From Triticum aestivum (lineage: Eukaryota > Streptophyta > Magnoliopsida > Poales > Poaceae), in NCBI RefSeq assembly GCF_018294505.1, contig NC_057808.1, forward strand, positions 224,085,325 through 224,149,324: 64,000 bases of DNA, written 5' to 3'. Below are positions 33,775 to 45,475 of the stretch, piece by piece. The notes under the pieces were generated by a model. It worked only from the letters and a program-made list of their open reading frames with translations. It ran no database searches and was not told where the DNA came from. The position numbers were made by a program, and so were the translations under genes. The number at the start of each line of letters is the position of its first letter. Within the stretch, counting starts at the first letter, position 1.

Positions 33775-36700
33775 TCAACAAGGCAGGCAGCTATTGCTTG
33801 TACTGTCCATTGAAGAGATATGAACGAGTGAAAGCCGAGGAGGGTCGGAAGATACCCGATTTGCCCAAAAATTGGCAACTTTAACAAAATAGTGATTACC
33901 GTTCCACACAACCACTTTCCCTCCTGCATTATGTGAAGAAAAAGTAACTAATTAGTCAGCAGAGTGAGGCATCTTATAATATAGCTGAAATTTCCCTTCC
34001 TGGCAAGAATGTATTACCTTGTAGAAGACCAGTTGGCAGGAGTGTTAGTCGGCATGTTAACTCGTTGTTGGCAAGACAATGTTGAAAATTGGCCACCTCA
34101 AGTTCATTAATACTGATGATGGACTCCAGAAGAGCTTTACCAGCGGGTGCAGCTAAGTGATTGCTGTCAACAACTGTTTTAAGAGCTGTTTCTAAACCAC
34201 TAGTCCATGCATTAATGCAGCTGTCCCAACAAGCCAACATTTTACTAAACATCCCGGGATCCGCAAGAACCCAAGGCTTGAAATACTGCAATGACAAATG
34301 CAAGAGGCGTGCAACTCTGTAGATCTCCCCAAGAGCAACAAACCAATTTGCACCTATACAATCAACAAATACCAGATTTATGGTTAATCTTCTACCTTTG
34401 AACACAAATGATAAAAGTGCCACCCATTGATCGAAATATCTGTACCTTCAGAAATTACTAGATCATGGACTTTCGCATGACAAGATTCTTGCCAAAGCAC
34501 TGCTCCATGCTGCAATTCCTGAGCACAGGAAAGAAACATACTGTACCATGCGGCGACATAATCGCATTGCTCCTCTTTGGATGCTAGTCCCAAGGTATGT
34601 AGGGTTGACACACTATGCTTGTAAAGTTCAACTGCCAAACTCATGTCATGCTGTGCCTATATTTAAGTATTGGATTAATAACCCAAACAAAGATCATCAT
34701 GACCGAACAAGAAGCAGATGGTAACATGGTAGACAGCAAGATCAGCTGCACATAATTCTATACTAAAGCAACAAAAATAATTACATCTAATCTATATATC
34801 ACTTCAGAGGGTAAGAATGGTGTGGATTACAGAACTGTTCACAGAAAGCACTACTCAAATCATTTTCACCTTCCATTATTACTGTATACACAACAATGAA
34901 GGACGTCCAACAAAGAGAATCAAGCGCACTGATCTTGATTTTACTGTCGGGGCCCCTCCCCTACAGTTTTCAGTTCAAAAAAAGAAAAGAAAAAACACAA
35001 GGCGAAAAGAATGATCTGTGCCAGTCTTTTCGCTGATAACAGTAGGATGAGTCCTTAGTCCTTACTAAGATGTATTGATAACGAGCAGATAATTACATAT
35101 CCCTGAGGAGCAAGGATGATACATACCAGTGCTATTTTATCTGCTAAATGATAGTGTTGCTCAAAATCCTTTATGTGTTCCTCTTTGGTACTGTTAAGCA
35201 GTCCAGAAATACTCTCATCCCTCGAAGGCTGTTCCTCAATGCGAAATCCTTCTGCCAGCAAAGAATCTCGTAGTTTCTCCCAGATTTCCTGGAAATTGTG
35301 AAAAATGGATTAGTTCAATATTTAGGCCAAATAATGATTTCTCTGCAGCACATAAGACAACATATATTAAATTCACAAGACAAAGCTAATATAGAAAAAC
35401 ATAAGTAGTGCATACCTGGATCTCCCTTTCGATTGCTGTCTCTTTTTTGTTTCCATCAGAATGTGCAGAATTCTTCTGGGCCTCCTGATATCATACTAAA
35501 AATTACTGAATGACAAACGGTAAAAATACCAAAGATGTATGTACTAAATGTAATGAGTAGTGATTGACCTTAATATCCTTATTATACTGGAATATCATTG
35601 CCATGGATTCTTCTCTCAGCTTATGGTAGAAATCAACCAAAATATTGTCGCTTCCTGATTTAATGGAATGATTTTCATCTGTTCCAAACGAAGAGTTCTG
35701 ATCACTGATCATTAGCACACATCAAAATAAATCAACGGTATCCACTGGTAACTTCAAATACCATGAAATACTCACCACTTCATTGTTAGAGAACATATCA
35801 GAAGAGCTGACTACACTTTCGGAACAACTTTGAGGAACGTGAACAGCATCGACAAATTTAGATTCTTTGTACAAGTTGAGTATGGATGAACTATTATCTG
35901 GAGAATAGCTGAAGGTCTTCACATTTTGTCCTGTGGACTCATGATTTCTGACATGATCTGTAGTCTGGAGGTTCAGTTCATTATTGACCCCAGTAAATAG
36001 TGACCAATCTTTCTGGTCGCCGCCCAATGATTTTGGCACACCCTGAGAGTATGAAAAGATTTAGATCGAACCAGATCAGGAGAAGGGAAATAAAGTCTAG
36101 AAAAAAAAAACTGGCAACAAGGTGGCTAAAGATATCGTCAGAGCCTTAGAGGTATATGTTCTTATTAAATAAAATGAAAGGACTCATGGCAAGCATGACC
36201 TCCATTTTTACTAGGAATTATGTAGAACACTGAATTAATGTCCAAGTCTAAAACTATAACCATGAAGGTGCGAGTTAGAGCTTTAAACACCTCCGTTCCT
36301 AATTATGAGATGTTTTGGATATTCCAATATGGCCTACATACTTACTGAAATGAGTGAACAAACACACTAAAACACGTCTATATACATCTGATTCAGAAGA
36401 AAGTTAGAACATCTTACAATTTGGAACGGAGGGAGTACTAGTTACACCTTATTCCCCAGACGAACAGTTTACATGGGACAGAATATTACCCCTTGAAGTA
36501 GTCTGATTGTTTTACTTAATTGCCAAAATCATGTGATTTATTGTATTTGATTAGCTCTTAGGTTACAGTTAGCAACGAATTTTCTACAGTGGGTTAGCTT
36601 TGGTCGCTAGCAGCAAATTAGTAAGAAATAAACATCCAGCACATGCCCTACTTCACAAGCTAGCTCACTCTCTTTACCAAATACATTTATCAGGTCGGCT

Positions 36701-37392
36701 GTCCAGCTGATGCAATAGCTTCAGATCACGTTGATGTCAAAATCTCACGAAAATTTACAAAGACAGCTATGAAGAGAAGGGATCACTACAGGAACAAATC
36801 ATAAGCTTACCTCAATTCCACCTCCGTCCGCTTGTCCGGCTCCATCCTGGCCGGCATCAGAGGAGGGGGCGGCCTTGAATTCCCAACCGTCATCTCCAAA
36901 CCCGTCATCGTCCACCTCCTCCAGCGCACCCGGCTGTGGTGCGTCGGGGGTGGGCGGAGGCTGAGATCCGTAGAGGCCGACGATGAGGTCCTTGAGATCC
37001 GCGGGGCTCGAGGCTTTGGATCCGAACGACGGTTCCCGCTGGTGCACCGTGGACGTGGGCGGCGGCAGCCCGACAGGCACTTCATCCTTCTCCTCCTCTT
37101 CCTTGTCATCGGCTCCAAACAAGGATAGGGGGAGCGGGCCCCGGGGCTTCTCCCAGGCGCCGGCGGCTGGCTTTCCCGTAGGCGGGATGGCGGGTGCGGA
37201 CAGGCCATCCGGGCTGAATCCGAGGGAGCTCGCCACAAAGTCGCCCCAGTCGTCGTCGAAGGCCGCGAAAGTAGCCGGCTGCGGAGCCAGAGGAGCAGGC
37301 TGGGGCGCGGCGGGGGCGAAAGCGAAGTCCCCGAAATCGATGTCGTCGTCGAGGAAGGGGGCCGGAGGCGGCGGGAACGCGACGGCGTCCAT
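33775..37392 (-). CDS. Gamma-synergin-like (AP-1 gamma-ear-binding) protein, complete
   Basis: Eight exons on the minus strand: 37392-36811, 36042-35776, 35697-35569, 35484-35416, 35288-35127, 34656-34446, 34353-34018, 33923-33775. All introns are GT-AG and the CDS is 1905 nt (634 residues), with no internal stop. Exon 1 begins MDAVAFPPPPAPFLDDD and holds three acidic-aromatic motifs: DIDFGDF (residues ~17-23), DDDWGDF (~46-52) and DDDGFGDDGWEF (~161-172). Such [D/E]FGDF motifs bind the gamma-ear of clathrin adaptors in gamma-synergin and aftiphilin. The middle is Ser/Asn-rich and probably disordered. Residues ~350-634 form the conserved C-terminal domain (WEKLRDSLLAEGF, YVAAWYSMFLSCAQEL, YFKPWVLADPGM, SINELEVANFQ, VVVWNGNHYFVKVANFWANR). 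The likely role is in clathrin/AP-1 trafficking at the trans-Golgi or endosome. The start is the first Met after the upstream non-coding region. Function is inferred from motifs and recognition of the plant family. Confidence 0.82.
36289..36435. mobile_element. Stowaway MITE in intron 1 of the synergin-like gene
   Basis: The left end CCTCCGTTCCTAATTATGAG and right end CAATTTGGAACGGAGGGAG form inverted repeats, followed by TA (36436-36437). The interior contains AACACGTCTATATACATC, typical of Triticeae Stowaways. The left terminus is slightly degraded: the expected TA plus CTCC reads AACAC plus CTCC. Confidence 0.85.
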
Positions 37393-37620
37393 CGGCGAGG
37401 GTTGGTTGAGGGGGGCGCCGGGAATGGGAAGGGGAGGCGAGTCCCTTCTGGCAAGGCAATGGTATCGGAAGCAGTTATGCTAAGGGAAATGTTGGGATTT
37501 TCCTTTTCTAAGAAAGGAAAGTTGCCCCTCTTGAGAGGCTACCGGGTGGGCCCGGGGTCATTGTAATTGAGACAATTAAAAGTCAAATCATCCAACCCCT
37601 TATAAAATGAGGCAAATCAT
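37393..37620 (-). promoter_or_regulatory. Probable promoter/5' UTR of the synergin-like gene
   Basis: This is the DNA just upstream of the ATG at 37392. A TATA-like TTTTATAAGG lies on the minus strand near 37597-37607, about 210 bases upstream. No CpG-rich core beyond exon 1 is visible and the start of transcription is not defined. Confidence 0.35.
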
Positions 37621-38609
37621 CCAATCCCCTGAGGATTGAGTTGTCTCCAGCTAACGATTTGTTCGTTATGGTGGGGCACCGCGACCTCTATAAAATTGCA
37701 TTTGCATCCTCTAATAAATCATGGCAAATCAAAAGGAGAAATTGTTTCTGAAAAAGCATGTTGAATTTTTTTTGTCATCACATAGCCTTATTTAACCCAA
37801 AAAAATGTTTCATAAATAGATAATGGCGAACAAGATTAAAGGGAAAATGTGAAAAAGTCAGATAATTGCCATGGAATGTTCAAAACAAGTTTGTGATGGT
37901 ATATTCAATAATAATTTGCCATGCTATCCAATTTTGTTTACCATGGTTTGTTGAATAAAATTGCCATGGTGTAAACAATGAATTTGCCATAGTCCAAAAT
38001 AATTTACCAAAAAACATACAAATTGTTATGTTCAAAATAAAAATGTTGTGGTGTGTGCAATTAAAATTGCCATGGTGTGTACAATAAAATTTGCCATGCT
38101 CCAAAAATATGTTTGTCATCAGAAAATTGTAATGCGTAGAAACTGATTTTCCAAACTGATTTTCATGATTGTCGCCTAAAAATCTGACGTTCGTTGGATA
38201 TTCGAGTCCTTGACATGGTTTGGATAATTAAAAGTTCTCATGATACCTATAATAAAACCACCGTGGTGTGATTGATAAATTTTCCATGGTCTGAATATTG
38301 AAAATGTCATACTACCTATGATAAATATTGCACATGACAATTTTTGGGAATTTTGTTCTCTAAGAAAACACATGGCAGCTTTTGAGAATTTGTAAAGGGC
38401 GCATATGTAGGATCGAAAGAAGTGACTAGAGCGGGGTGACTAGACAACTAGCAAGAGATAATGAGCAACTTTAATAAGATTAACATTTAGGCAGATTTTG
38501 GCACAAGCTAGAATAGTACAAACACACCCTACATATGCATGTCTAGAGTATAGGCAGCAGAATATAAAGAACATGCGCGTGCAAGAATAGAGTTTAGGAG
38601 ATTCGCAAA
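37621..38609. repeat. AT-rich region with dispersed degenerate GCCATGGT motifs
   Basis: Between about 37860 and 38350 the motif TTGCCATG(G/C)T, or its relatives, recurs about every 30-45 bases, usually with AATAAAATT nearby. It is too diverged to define a fixed unit. The flanks (37621-37860, 38350-38609) show nothing else. Possibly the remains of a transposon end; I cannot assign a family. Confidence 0.5.
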
Positions 38610-39204
38610 CGCAATGTTGACACCGAAGATTTTTGACCCGTGGTTCCAATAGGTAATGTTGTCGTGCGTCGGCGTTGACGGAGGCTTCAATCCCAAGGAT
38701 CCAAGATGATAAGGATTACGATTGCGGATTCCACGGAGGAATCAAGTCACAAAGGGCTCACACCCACAAAGACTCCACAAAAAAGGAACCTTGTCTGTCC
38801 TACCATGGCTTGCGCTCACGAGGGTAGATCTTCACAAAGTAGTCGATCTTCAAGCCCTCACAAACTTCTTGGTTTCTCAACAAGATTTGAAGGCTCACAT
38901 ACACACCTAGCCAATCTACGAGGCACCACCCTCCAAAAGATAATAGATGGTGTTGTTGATGATGAACTCCTTGCTCTTGTTCTTCAAAATATAATATCCT
39001 CAACAATCAAACACTCTCTCACAAATTTTGACATTTGGTAGGAGAGATTTGGGTGGAAAAGTAATGAGGTGACTAGAAATCAAATGATCAATGGTTGGAC
39101 TGGAATCCCTTTGAAATCCGCACAAGGAGTGGGAGCGCTCTCTCTGAAAAATGGATATGAGTGGTGTTCGCATCGATAAACACTGGTGGAGTGGGTGTGG
39201 GTAT
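38610..39204. mobile_element. LTR-like remnant
   Basis: The sequence from about GGTAATGTTGTCGTGCGTCG to GTGGGTGTGGGTAT resembles repetitive LTR or terminal DNA I have seen in wheat: runs of short exon-like text with AAGTAGTCGATCTTCAAG and GATGATGAACTCCTTGCTC. Both real termini are missing. Small ORFs here are not supported as genes. Confidence 0.4.
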
Positions 39205-39556
39205 TGTTGGGAAAATATAGTAGAAAATAAAAAAATCGACCTACGATTAAGATCCCGGATCACTATGAAGATGCATTAGAGGTTTAGATTGAATCATTAC
39301 CAACTTCGAGTTGCAACGGAAGAAGAATTGGTGTAGATGTTGACGAAGTCTCTCAAACCGCTCACGAACGATCCCTCGAAACAAAGACCGAAAGCACGAC
39401 CTCTCTATGGATTGCACGCGTGCAGGCTTCATGATCCGGCAGCGCTTTGCCATCCAGAGCTTGACATCGCTGGAGAATTAGAGGAGGGAGAAGAGAATCT
39501 CACGGGATTCTCTATTATGTCGATTAGAAAAAACTAAAACTAGCTACAATCTAGAT
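39205..39556 (-). mobile_element. Fragment of a Copia-type LTR, antisense
   Basis: It begins TGTTGGGAAAATATAG at 39205. On the minus strand this is the ATTTTCCCAACA end common to grass Copia LTRs. It is cut at 39556 by the LTR that starts TGATACGTCTCC at 39557. Confidence 0.55.
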
Positions 39557-40033
39557 TGATACGTCTCCCTCATATCTATAGTTTTTTATTGTTTCATGTC
39601 CTTATTTTATAACTTCCATTTATTTTTGGCAACAATTTATATTTTTTTGGTACTAACATATTGATCTAGTGCCCAGTGTTAGTTTCTGTTTTTTGCATGT
39701 TTTTGTATTTCGCAGAAATTCCATATCAAACAAAGTCCAAACGTGATAAAAAGTTACGGTGATTTTTTGTGGAACGTATGGGATTTTTTGTCGCAAGAAT
39801 CAACGCGACATAATGCTTGAGGGGCCCACAAGCTCACACGGCCCGCCCCTTACCCTAGGGCGCGCCGGGCATGCTTGTGGCCACCTCGAAGGTCAGTTGC
39901 GGTGTCCTTCATCCGCAAGGAAGCTAATATCCAAATAAAAATCCCTTGAAAATTTTAGCCTAATCGGAGTTACGAATCTCTGAGAATACAAGAAATGGTG
40001 AAGGGTCGGAACACAGGAAGGTGCAACAAAATA

Positions 40034-40103
<70 letters not shown>

Positions 40104-40237
40104 AATCCAGGGTGCTCCCGCCCCTCGGGGCCATGGAGGCCATGGACCAGAGGGGGAATCCTTCTCCCATCTAGGGGGAAGGCCAAGCAGGAAGAAGAGG
40201 GGGACCTCTCCCTCTCTCTTCCGGTGGCGCCGGAGCA
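39557..40237 (+). mobile_element. 5' part of a Gypsy-type LTR, interrupted by element E5
   Basis: It starts TGATACGTCTCCCTCATATC, related to family A but a distinct subfamily. It shares the AGTGCCCAGTGTTAGTT block and then diverges. It stops at 40237 where the E5 LTR begins; the five bases before E5 are GAGCA. The rest of this LTR was not found in the window. Confidence 0.65.
40036..40100. repeat. Compound microsatellite (TA)n(GA)n
   Basis: About 18 TA units are followed directly by about 14 GA units. It lies inside the LTR fragment and is likely polymorphic and hard to sequence accurately. Overlapping Ile/Tyr and Arg/Glu reading frames are simple-repeat artefacts. Confidence 0.97.
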
Positions 40238-41765
40238 TGATACGTCTTCAACGTATCTATAATTTTTTATAGTTTCATGCTATTATCGTATCAATCTTGG
40301 AAGTTTTGTAAGCAATTATATATCATTTTTTAAGACTAACCTATTAACCAAGTACCTGGTGCCAATTGTTGTTTTTTTTCTTGTTTTTCGTTTTTTAAAA
40401 ATCAATATCAAACAAAGTCCAAACGGAGAAAAAACTTTGGATTGATTTTTTCTGGACCAGACGGACCCTAGAAGGTTTGGGAGAAGACCTAAAGAGCCAT
40501 GAGGGAGCGACAAGCTCGGGGGGGGGGGGGCTCAAGGCTTGTGAGCCCCTCGTGGCACCTGTTCGCCTAATTCCAACATCTATAAATTCCCAATACATCA
40601 GAGAGCCACCCAAAATACTTTTTCTGCTGTCGCAAGTTTCTGTTCTTCCGCGATCCCATCTAGAGGCCTTTTTCCGACACTTTGCCAGAAAGGGAATCGA
40701 TCACGGAGGGCTTCTACATCAACCTTGCCGCCCTTCCGATAATGTGTGAGTAGTTTACCACAGACCTACGGGTTGGTAACTAGTAGCCAGATGGCTTATT
40801 CTCTCTCTTTGATCTTGAATACAATGCTCTCCTCGATGTTCTTGCACATCTATTCGGTGTAATCTTCTTTTGTGGTGTGTTTGTTGGGATCCAATGATTG
40901 TGGGTTTATGATCAGATTATTCATGAATATTAATCAAGTCTTCTCTGAATTATTTTATGCATGATTATTATAGCTTTGTATTTCTCTCTGATCTATCTGC
41001 TTGGTTTGGCCAACTAGATTGATTTATCTTGCAATGGGAGAGGTGCTTTGTGACCGGTTCAATCTTGGGTGCTCAATCCCAATGACAGAAGGGGACATGA
41101 CATGTATGTGTATTGTTGCCATTAACGGGAAAACGATGGGGATTATTCACATTGATTGGGTTTACTTTGTCTACATCATGTCATCTTGCTTAAGGCATTA
41201 CTCCATTTTTCATGAACTTAATACCCTAGATGCATGTTGGATAGAGGTTGATGGGTGGAGTAATAGTAGTAGATGCAGGCAGGAGTCGGTCTACTTGTCT
41301 CGGGCGTGATGCCTATATACATGATCATTGCCTTGAATATCATCATAACTATGCGCTTTTCTATCAATTGCCCAACAGTAATTTGTTTACCCACCTTATG
41401 CTTTTTGTTCAAGAGAGAAGCCTCTAGTGAAAACTATGGCCCCCAGGTCTACTTTTATCATATATAAAATCCAAAAATACATTGCTGCAATTTATTTACA
41501 GTTATTTTATTTTATATTTTTATTTATCTATCTACCACTATCAGATTTGATCCTTGCAAATAGCCGCCAAGGGGATTGACAACCCTCTTGGTTGCGTTGG
41601 GTGCAAGTATTTGCTCTTTTGTGTGTAGGTGCTGCTAACGAGGTTTTGTGTGGTTCTCCTAATAGATTGATAACTTTGGTTCTTAACTAAGAGAAATACT
41701 TATCTCTACTATACTGCATCATCCTCTTCTCTTCGAGGAAATCCCAACACAGCTCACAAGTAGCA
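40238..41765 (+). mobile_element. 5' LTR of element E5 (family A, full length)
   Basis: It runs from TGATACGTCTTCAACG to GCTCACAAGTAGCA, 1528 bp, and is followed after 11 bases by a perfect PBS. It includes the central block missing from the E4 and 45135 LTRs. A G tract at about 40517-40530 is an LTR variant. Confidence 0.88.
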
Positions 41766-41776
41766 GTAAGAATATC

Positions 41777-41794
41777 TGGCGCCGTTGCCGGGGA
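41777..41794 (+). other. Primer-binding site, tRNA-Asp
   Basis: TGGCGCCGTTGCCGGGGA is an exact complement of the 3' end of plant cytosolic tRNA-Asp(GUC) with its CCA tail. It follows the LTR end by 11 bases. This primer choice is typical of Athila-lineage Gypsy elements. Confidence 0.9.
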
Positions 41795-42000
41795 GACATC
41801 ACCAAAACCTATCAAGTACCTTCGCACAAACTATCATCTACTTGATCTTATTTGTATTTTCATTTGCCTCTTGTTTTCATCTCCCCCACTTCTAAAAGTT
41901 TTACAAAAACACACAAAAATTGTTTGCTCGTTTGCTTGCTTTTATTGCCTTCTTTTCAGCACTCAAAAACATAAAATGAAAGAAAAAATTTAAGATAAAT

Positions 42001-42414
42001 ATGGACCCTCATCCACTTCCTAATCTTTTCAAAAGATCCAATTATGATGAAACAATTGCTAGTGAGTTGAGTGCACTTGATTACCTCTATGAAGTTTTGC
42101 TTGAAAACCATGAATCGGAAAATTGTGCTGAAGTGTTCAAAGAAGAAATTTATAAAGTGATTCATGATAGCTCCTTGAATAAAAAGCATGATTGCAATGA
42201 TGTTATTATAAATTCTATTAATTTCAATTGTGCAAACGATATGCAAAACTACAAGCTTGGGGGTGATGATTTTATTATTTCCACTACTTATTGTGATGAT
42301 CATGATTGGGGTGATGCTTCTTATGACCTTGAAAATTTATTTAAGCCTCATGATGAATATGATACTGATAATAATATTTGCAATAATATTGAAAGTGGGT
42401 TTGCAAGAGTGTAA
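42001..42414 (+). CDS. Conserved small acidic ORF of the tRNA-Asp element family (137 aa)
   Basis: Starts MDPHPLPNLFKRSNYDE and ends CNNIESGFARV. It lies about 205 bases after the PBS, where gag would start. The protein is acidic and Asn/Asp/Ile-rich, with scattered Cys residues but no CCHC knuckle, signal peptide or membrane segment. The E6 copy continues about 58 residues further through a QSYEFFDKSGF-LCMHVDH region. Here a stop (TAA at 42412-42414) ends the frame early, although homologous text continues to about 42600 in a shifted frame. Function unknown; an accessory or gag-like role in a non-autonomous retrotransposon is an inference from position and conservation. Confidence 0.6.
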   Translation: MDPHPLPNLFKRSNYDETIASELSALDYLYEVLLENHESENCAEVFKEEIYKVIHDSSLNKKHDCNDVIINSINFNCANDMQNYKLGGDDFIISTTYCDDHDWGDASYDLENLFKPHDEYDTDNNICNNIESGFARV

Positions 42415-45134
42415 ACTCTAGGAAAAGATAATCCCACATATTTGAAGAGTATTCAATCTTATGAAATTATTGATAAAAGTGGGTTTAAAGAGGTCATGAC
42501 TTTAGTTGATGTTAATCCCACTATCTTAGAACACTGTAAGATTTTGATGCGTGTGGGTCATAAAGAGAATATTGCATATGATAGCTATATTTTTTTAATT
42601 TGAATATGATCCTATATGTAATTATTATGAGAGAGGAAAATATGGTTGTAGAAATTTTCATGTTACTAAATTACCTCTCGTTATGTTGAGATTGTCAATG
42701 TTTTATTCTTCTTCCTTGCATATGCTAGATATTTCTTGTCTTGATAATTTGTTTGCGTATAAAATGACTATGCATAGGAATTATGTTAGACATAAATGTG
42801 TTTGTCACGTGTCTTATGATGCTCTCATTGTGCTTCAATTCTTGTCGTTCATGTGAGCATCATTGAAATCTCAAAGCATATCTGAATGACTATAAAGGAA
42901 GAGCTTGTTGGGAGACAACTCGATAGTTATCACTTATATGTTTTTGAGTGTACACACAATTATGCTACTATTATGTTTGTGTTTTTGTGTTTAAATTATT
43001 TTTTGTGCCAGGTAAAGCCTTTGGGATGATTTGGTTCATAGTTGATTTGATTCTGTGAAAAAACAGAAACTTTTGCGCCCAGTAACATAATTGTTTAAAT
43101 TCACTAGAACGTGATAAAATTCTGAATTTTTCACACATGATTGATATACAAATTCCCATGTTGTCCTAATTTTTTAGAAATGTTGGAGTTACATAAGTAT
43201 TGAGTTTGTTCGGATAATTACAAATAGTTCTGTTTTTGACAGATTTTGTTTTCGTTGCATAGTTTGCTTGTTTTAATGAATCTATGTATTGTATCGGGGG
43301 GTATAAGCCATTGAGAAGTTAAAATATATTAGGTATTATGAAATAATAAAATATAAATGGGTTGATAACAGTACCTAAAGTTTATGATTTGCTTGTTATA
43401 CTAATGGATCTCACGAGTTTTCTGTTGAGTTTTGTGTGCTGAAAATTTCAAGTTTTGGGTGAGATCGCGATGGATGAAGGAATAAGGAGTGGCAAGACCC
43501 TAAGCTTGGGGATGCCCAAGGCACCCCAAGGTAATATTCAAGGACACCCAAGACTCTAATCTTGGGGATGCTCTGGATGGCATCCCCTCTTTCTTCTGCC
43601 AACCATCGGTATATTACTTGGAGCTATATTTTTATTCATCACATGATATGAATTTTGCTTGGAGAGTCATGTATTATATGAGTATTTGCTTTGTTTGCTC
43701 TTTAGTTTGCCATAATCATCTTTTCTGGACAAACCTTTTGAGAGGGACACACATTTATTCATGATTTGTTAGAATACTCTATGTGCTTCACTTTTATCTT
43801 TTGAGCTAGCCAGTTGCTCTAGTACTTCACTTATGTCTTTTAGAGCACGGTGGTGGTTATATTTTAAAGAAATAGTTGCACTCTCATGCTTCACTTATAT
43901 CATATTTAGAGTTTAATAAATAGTAATGGCAATACGCACGAGTTATGAAACTGGTCCTAATATGATAGGTATTCAAGAGGGATATAATAAAAACTTTCAT
44001 GTAGATCATTGAATATTATAAGTTTGATTCCTTGCAATAGTTTTGAGATATAGAGATGGTAATATGTGGGGGTACTAGTGAATTTTTGTGGTTTAGTAAA
44101 TATATTGGTGTTAAGGTTTGTGATTCCCAAAGCATACACGTATAGTCTACCGTTATGCGATGAAGTTGGAGGATGATTTATTATTGAGTGTCTACCTTAT
44201 GAGTGGCGGTCGGGGACGGGCGATGGTCTTTATTAGAGCATTGTCCCAGTGAGGAAATAAATAAATAAAAATAAAGGCCAAAAATATACTAGAAAAAAAG
44301 AGGCCAAAAAGAGCCCACCAAAAAAATGAGAGAAAAAGAGAGAAGGGGCAATGTTACTATCTTTTTCCACACTTGTGCTTCAAAGTAGCAACATGTTTTC
44401 ATATAGAGAGTCACCTATGTAGTCACTTTCATATACTAGCGGGAATTTTTCATTATAAAACTTTGCTTGTATATTCCGATGATGGGCTTCCTCAAATGCC
44501 CGAGGTCTTCATGAGAAAGCAAGTTGGATGCACACCCACTTAGTTTTCATGTTGAACTTTCATACACTTATAGCTCTTAGTGCACCCGTTGCATGGCAAT
44601 CCCTACTCCTCACATTGACATCAATTGATGAGCATCTCCATAGCCCGTTGATTAGTCGTGTCGATGTGAGACTATCTTCCTTTTTTGACTTTCCCTTATT
44701 GATCTCTGTCACCGCATTCTATTCCACCCATAGTGTTATATCCATGACTCACACTCATATATTGCATGTGAGTTGAAAAGGCTAAAGCAAGTTAAAAACA
44801 GTACGAACTAATTGCTCGGCTTGTCATCGGGGTTGTACATGATTAATACTTTGTGTTAGGAAGATCGAGCATGACAAGATTATATGATTTTGTAGGGATA
44901 GTGTTCTTTAGCATTTTTATTTTGAAAAGGCGTGATTGTTTGTTGGTATGCTTGAGTATTGGTGTCTTTATGTCAAATTATAGACTATTGCTTTGAATCA
45001 TTTGGATGTAATTAATATTCATACCCTAAAAGAAAGATTACATGATGAACATGTTAGGTAGCATTCCACATCAAAATTTTCTATTTTTATCATTTACCTA
45101 CTCGAGGACGAGCAGGGATTAAGCTTGGGGATGC

Positions 45135-45475
45135 TGATATGTCTCCAACGTATTTATAATTTTTGATTGTTCCATGCTATTATAGTATCAATCTTGGATA
45201 TTTTATATGCAATTATATGCTATTTCATATCATTTTTGGGACTAACCTATTAACCTAGTGCCTAGTGTTAGTTGCTGTTTTTTTTGCCTATTTTTGGTTT
45301 TCTAGAAAATCAGTACCAAACAGAGTCCAAACGCTATGAAACTTTTTGACGATTTTTTCTGGACATAAGAGACCCTGGAAAGGTGCTTTATCTTTGTATT
45401 TCTGTTTAATCTATCCGTTTGGTTTGGCGAACTAGACTGATTTATCTTCGGTGGGAGAGGTGCTTTGTAATGGGT
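45135..45475 (+). mobile_element. Truncated LTR with the subfamily deletion
   Basis: It starts TGATATGTCTCCAACGTA and matches the E4 LTR almost base for base, including the same GACCCTGGAA-to-GGTGCTTTATC join near 45380. It stops at GCTTTGTAATGGGTTC, where internal-region sequence resumes. It lacks the central block that the 5' LTR at 40238 retains. Confidence 0.8.

Larger units (their letters stand above)
41766..45134 (+). mobile_element. Internal region of non-autonomous element E5
   Basis: It holds the PBS, a ~200-base leader, the small ORF at 42001, then AT-rich non-coding DNA colinear with E4, ending at the ATTAAGCTTGGGGATGC tail before the LTR at 45135. Relative to E4 it lacks about 570 bases at 44230 (GATGGTCTTT joined to ATTAGAGCATTG). 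No pol domain is present. Confidence 0.8.

Noticed and set aside
36807..37483. Alternative long ORFs overlapping exon 1 of the synergin-like gene
   Set aside because: Shadow frames of a GC-rich exon; only the MDAVAF frame carries the DFGDF/WGDF motifs and splices correctly.
40021..40272. ORFs with poly(Tyr-Ile) and poly(Arg-Glu)/(Ser-Leu) tracts
   Set aside because: Translations of the (TA)n(GA)n microsatellite.
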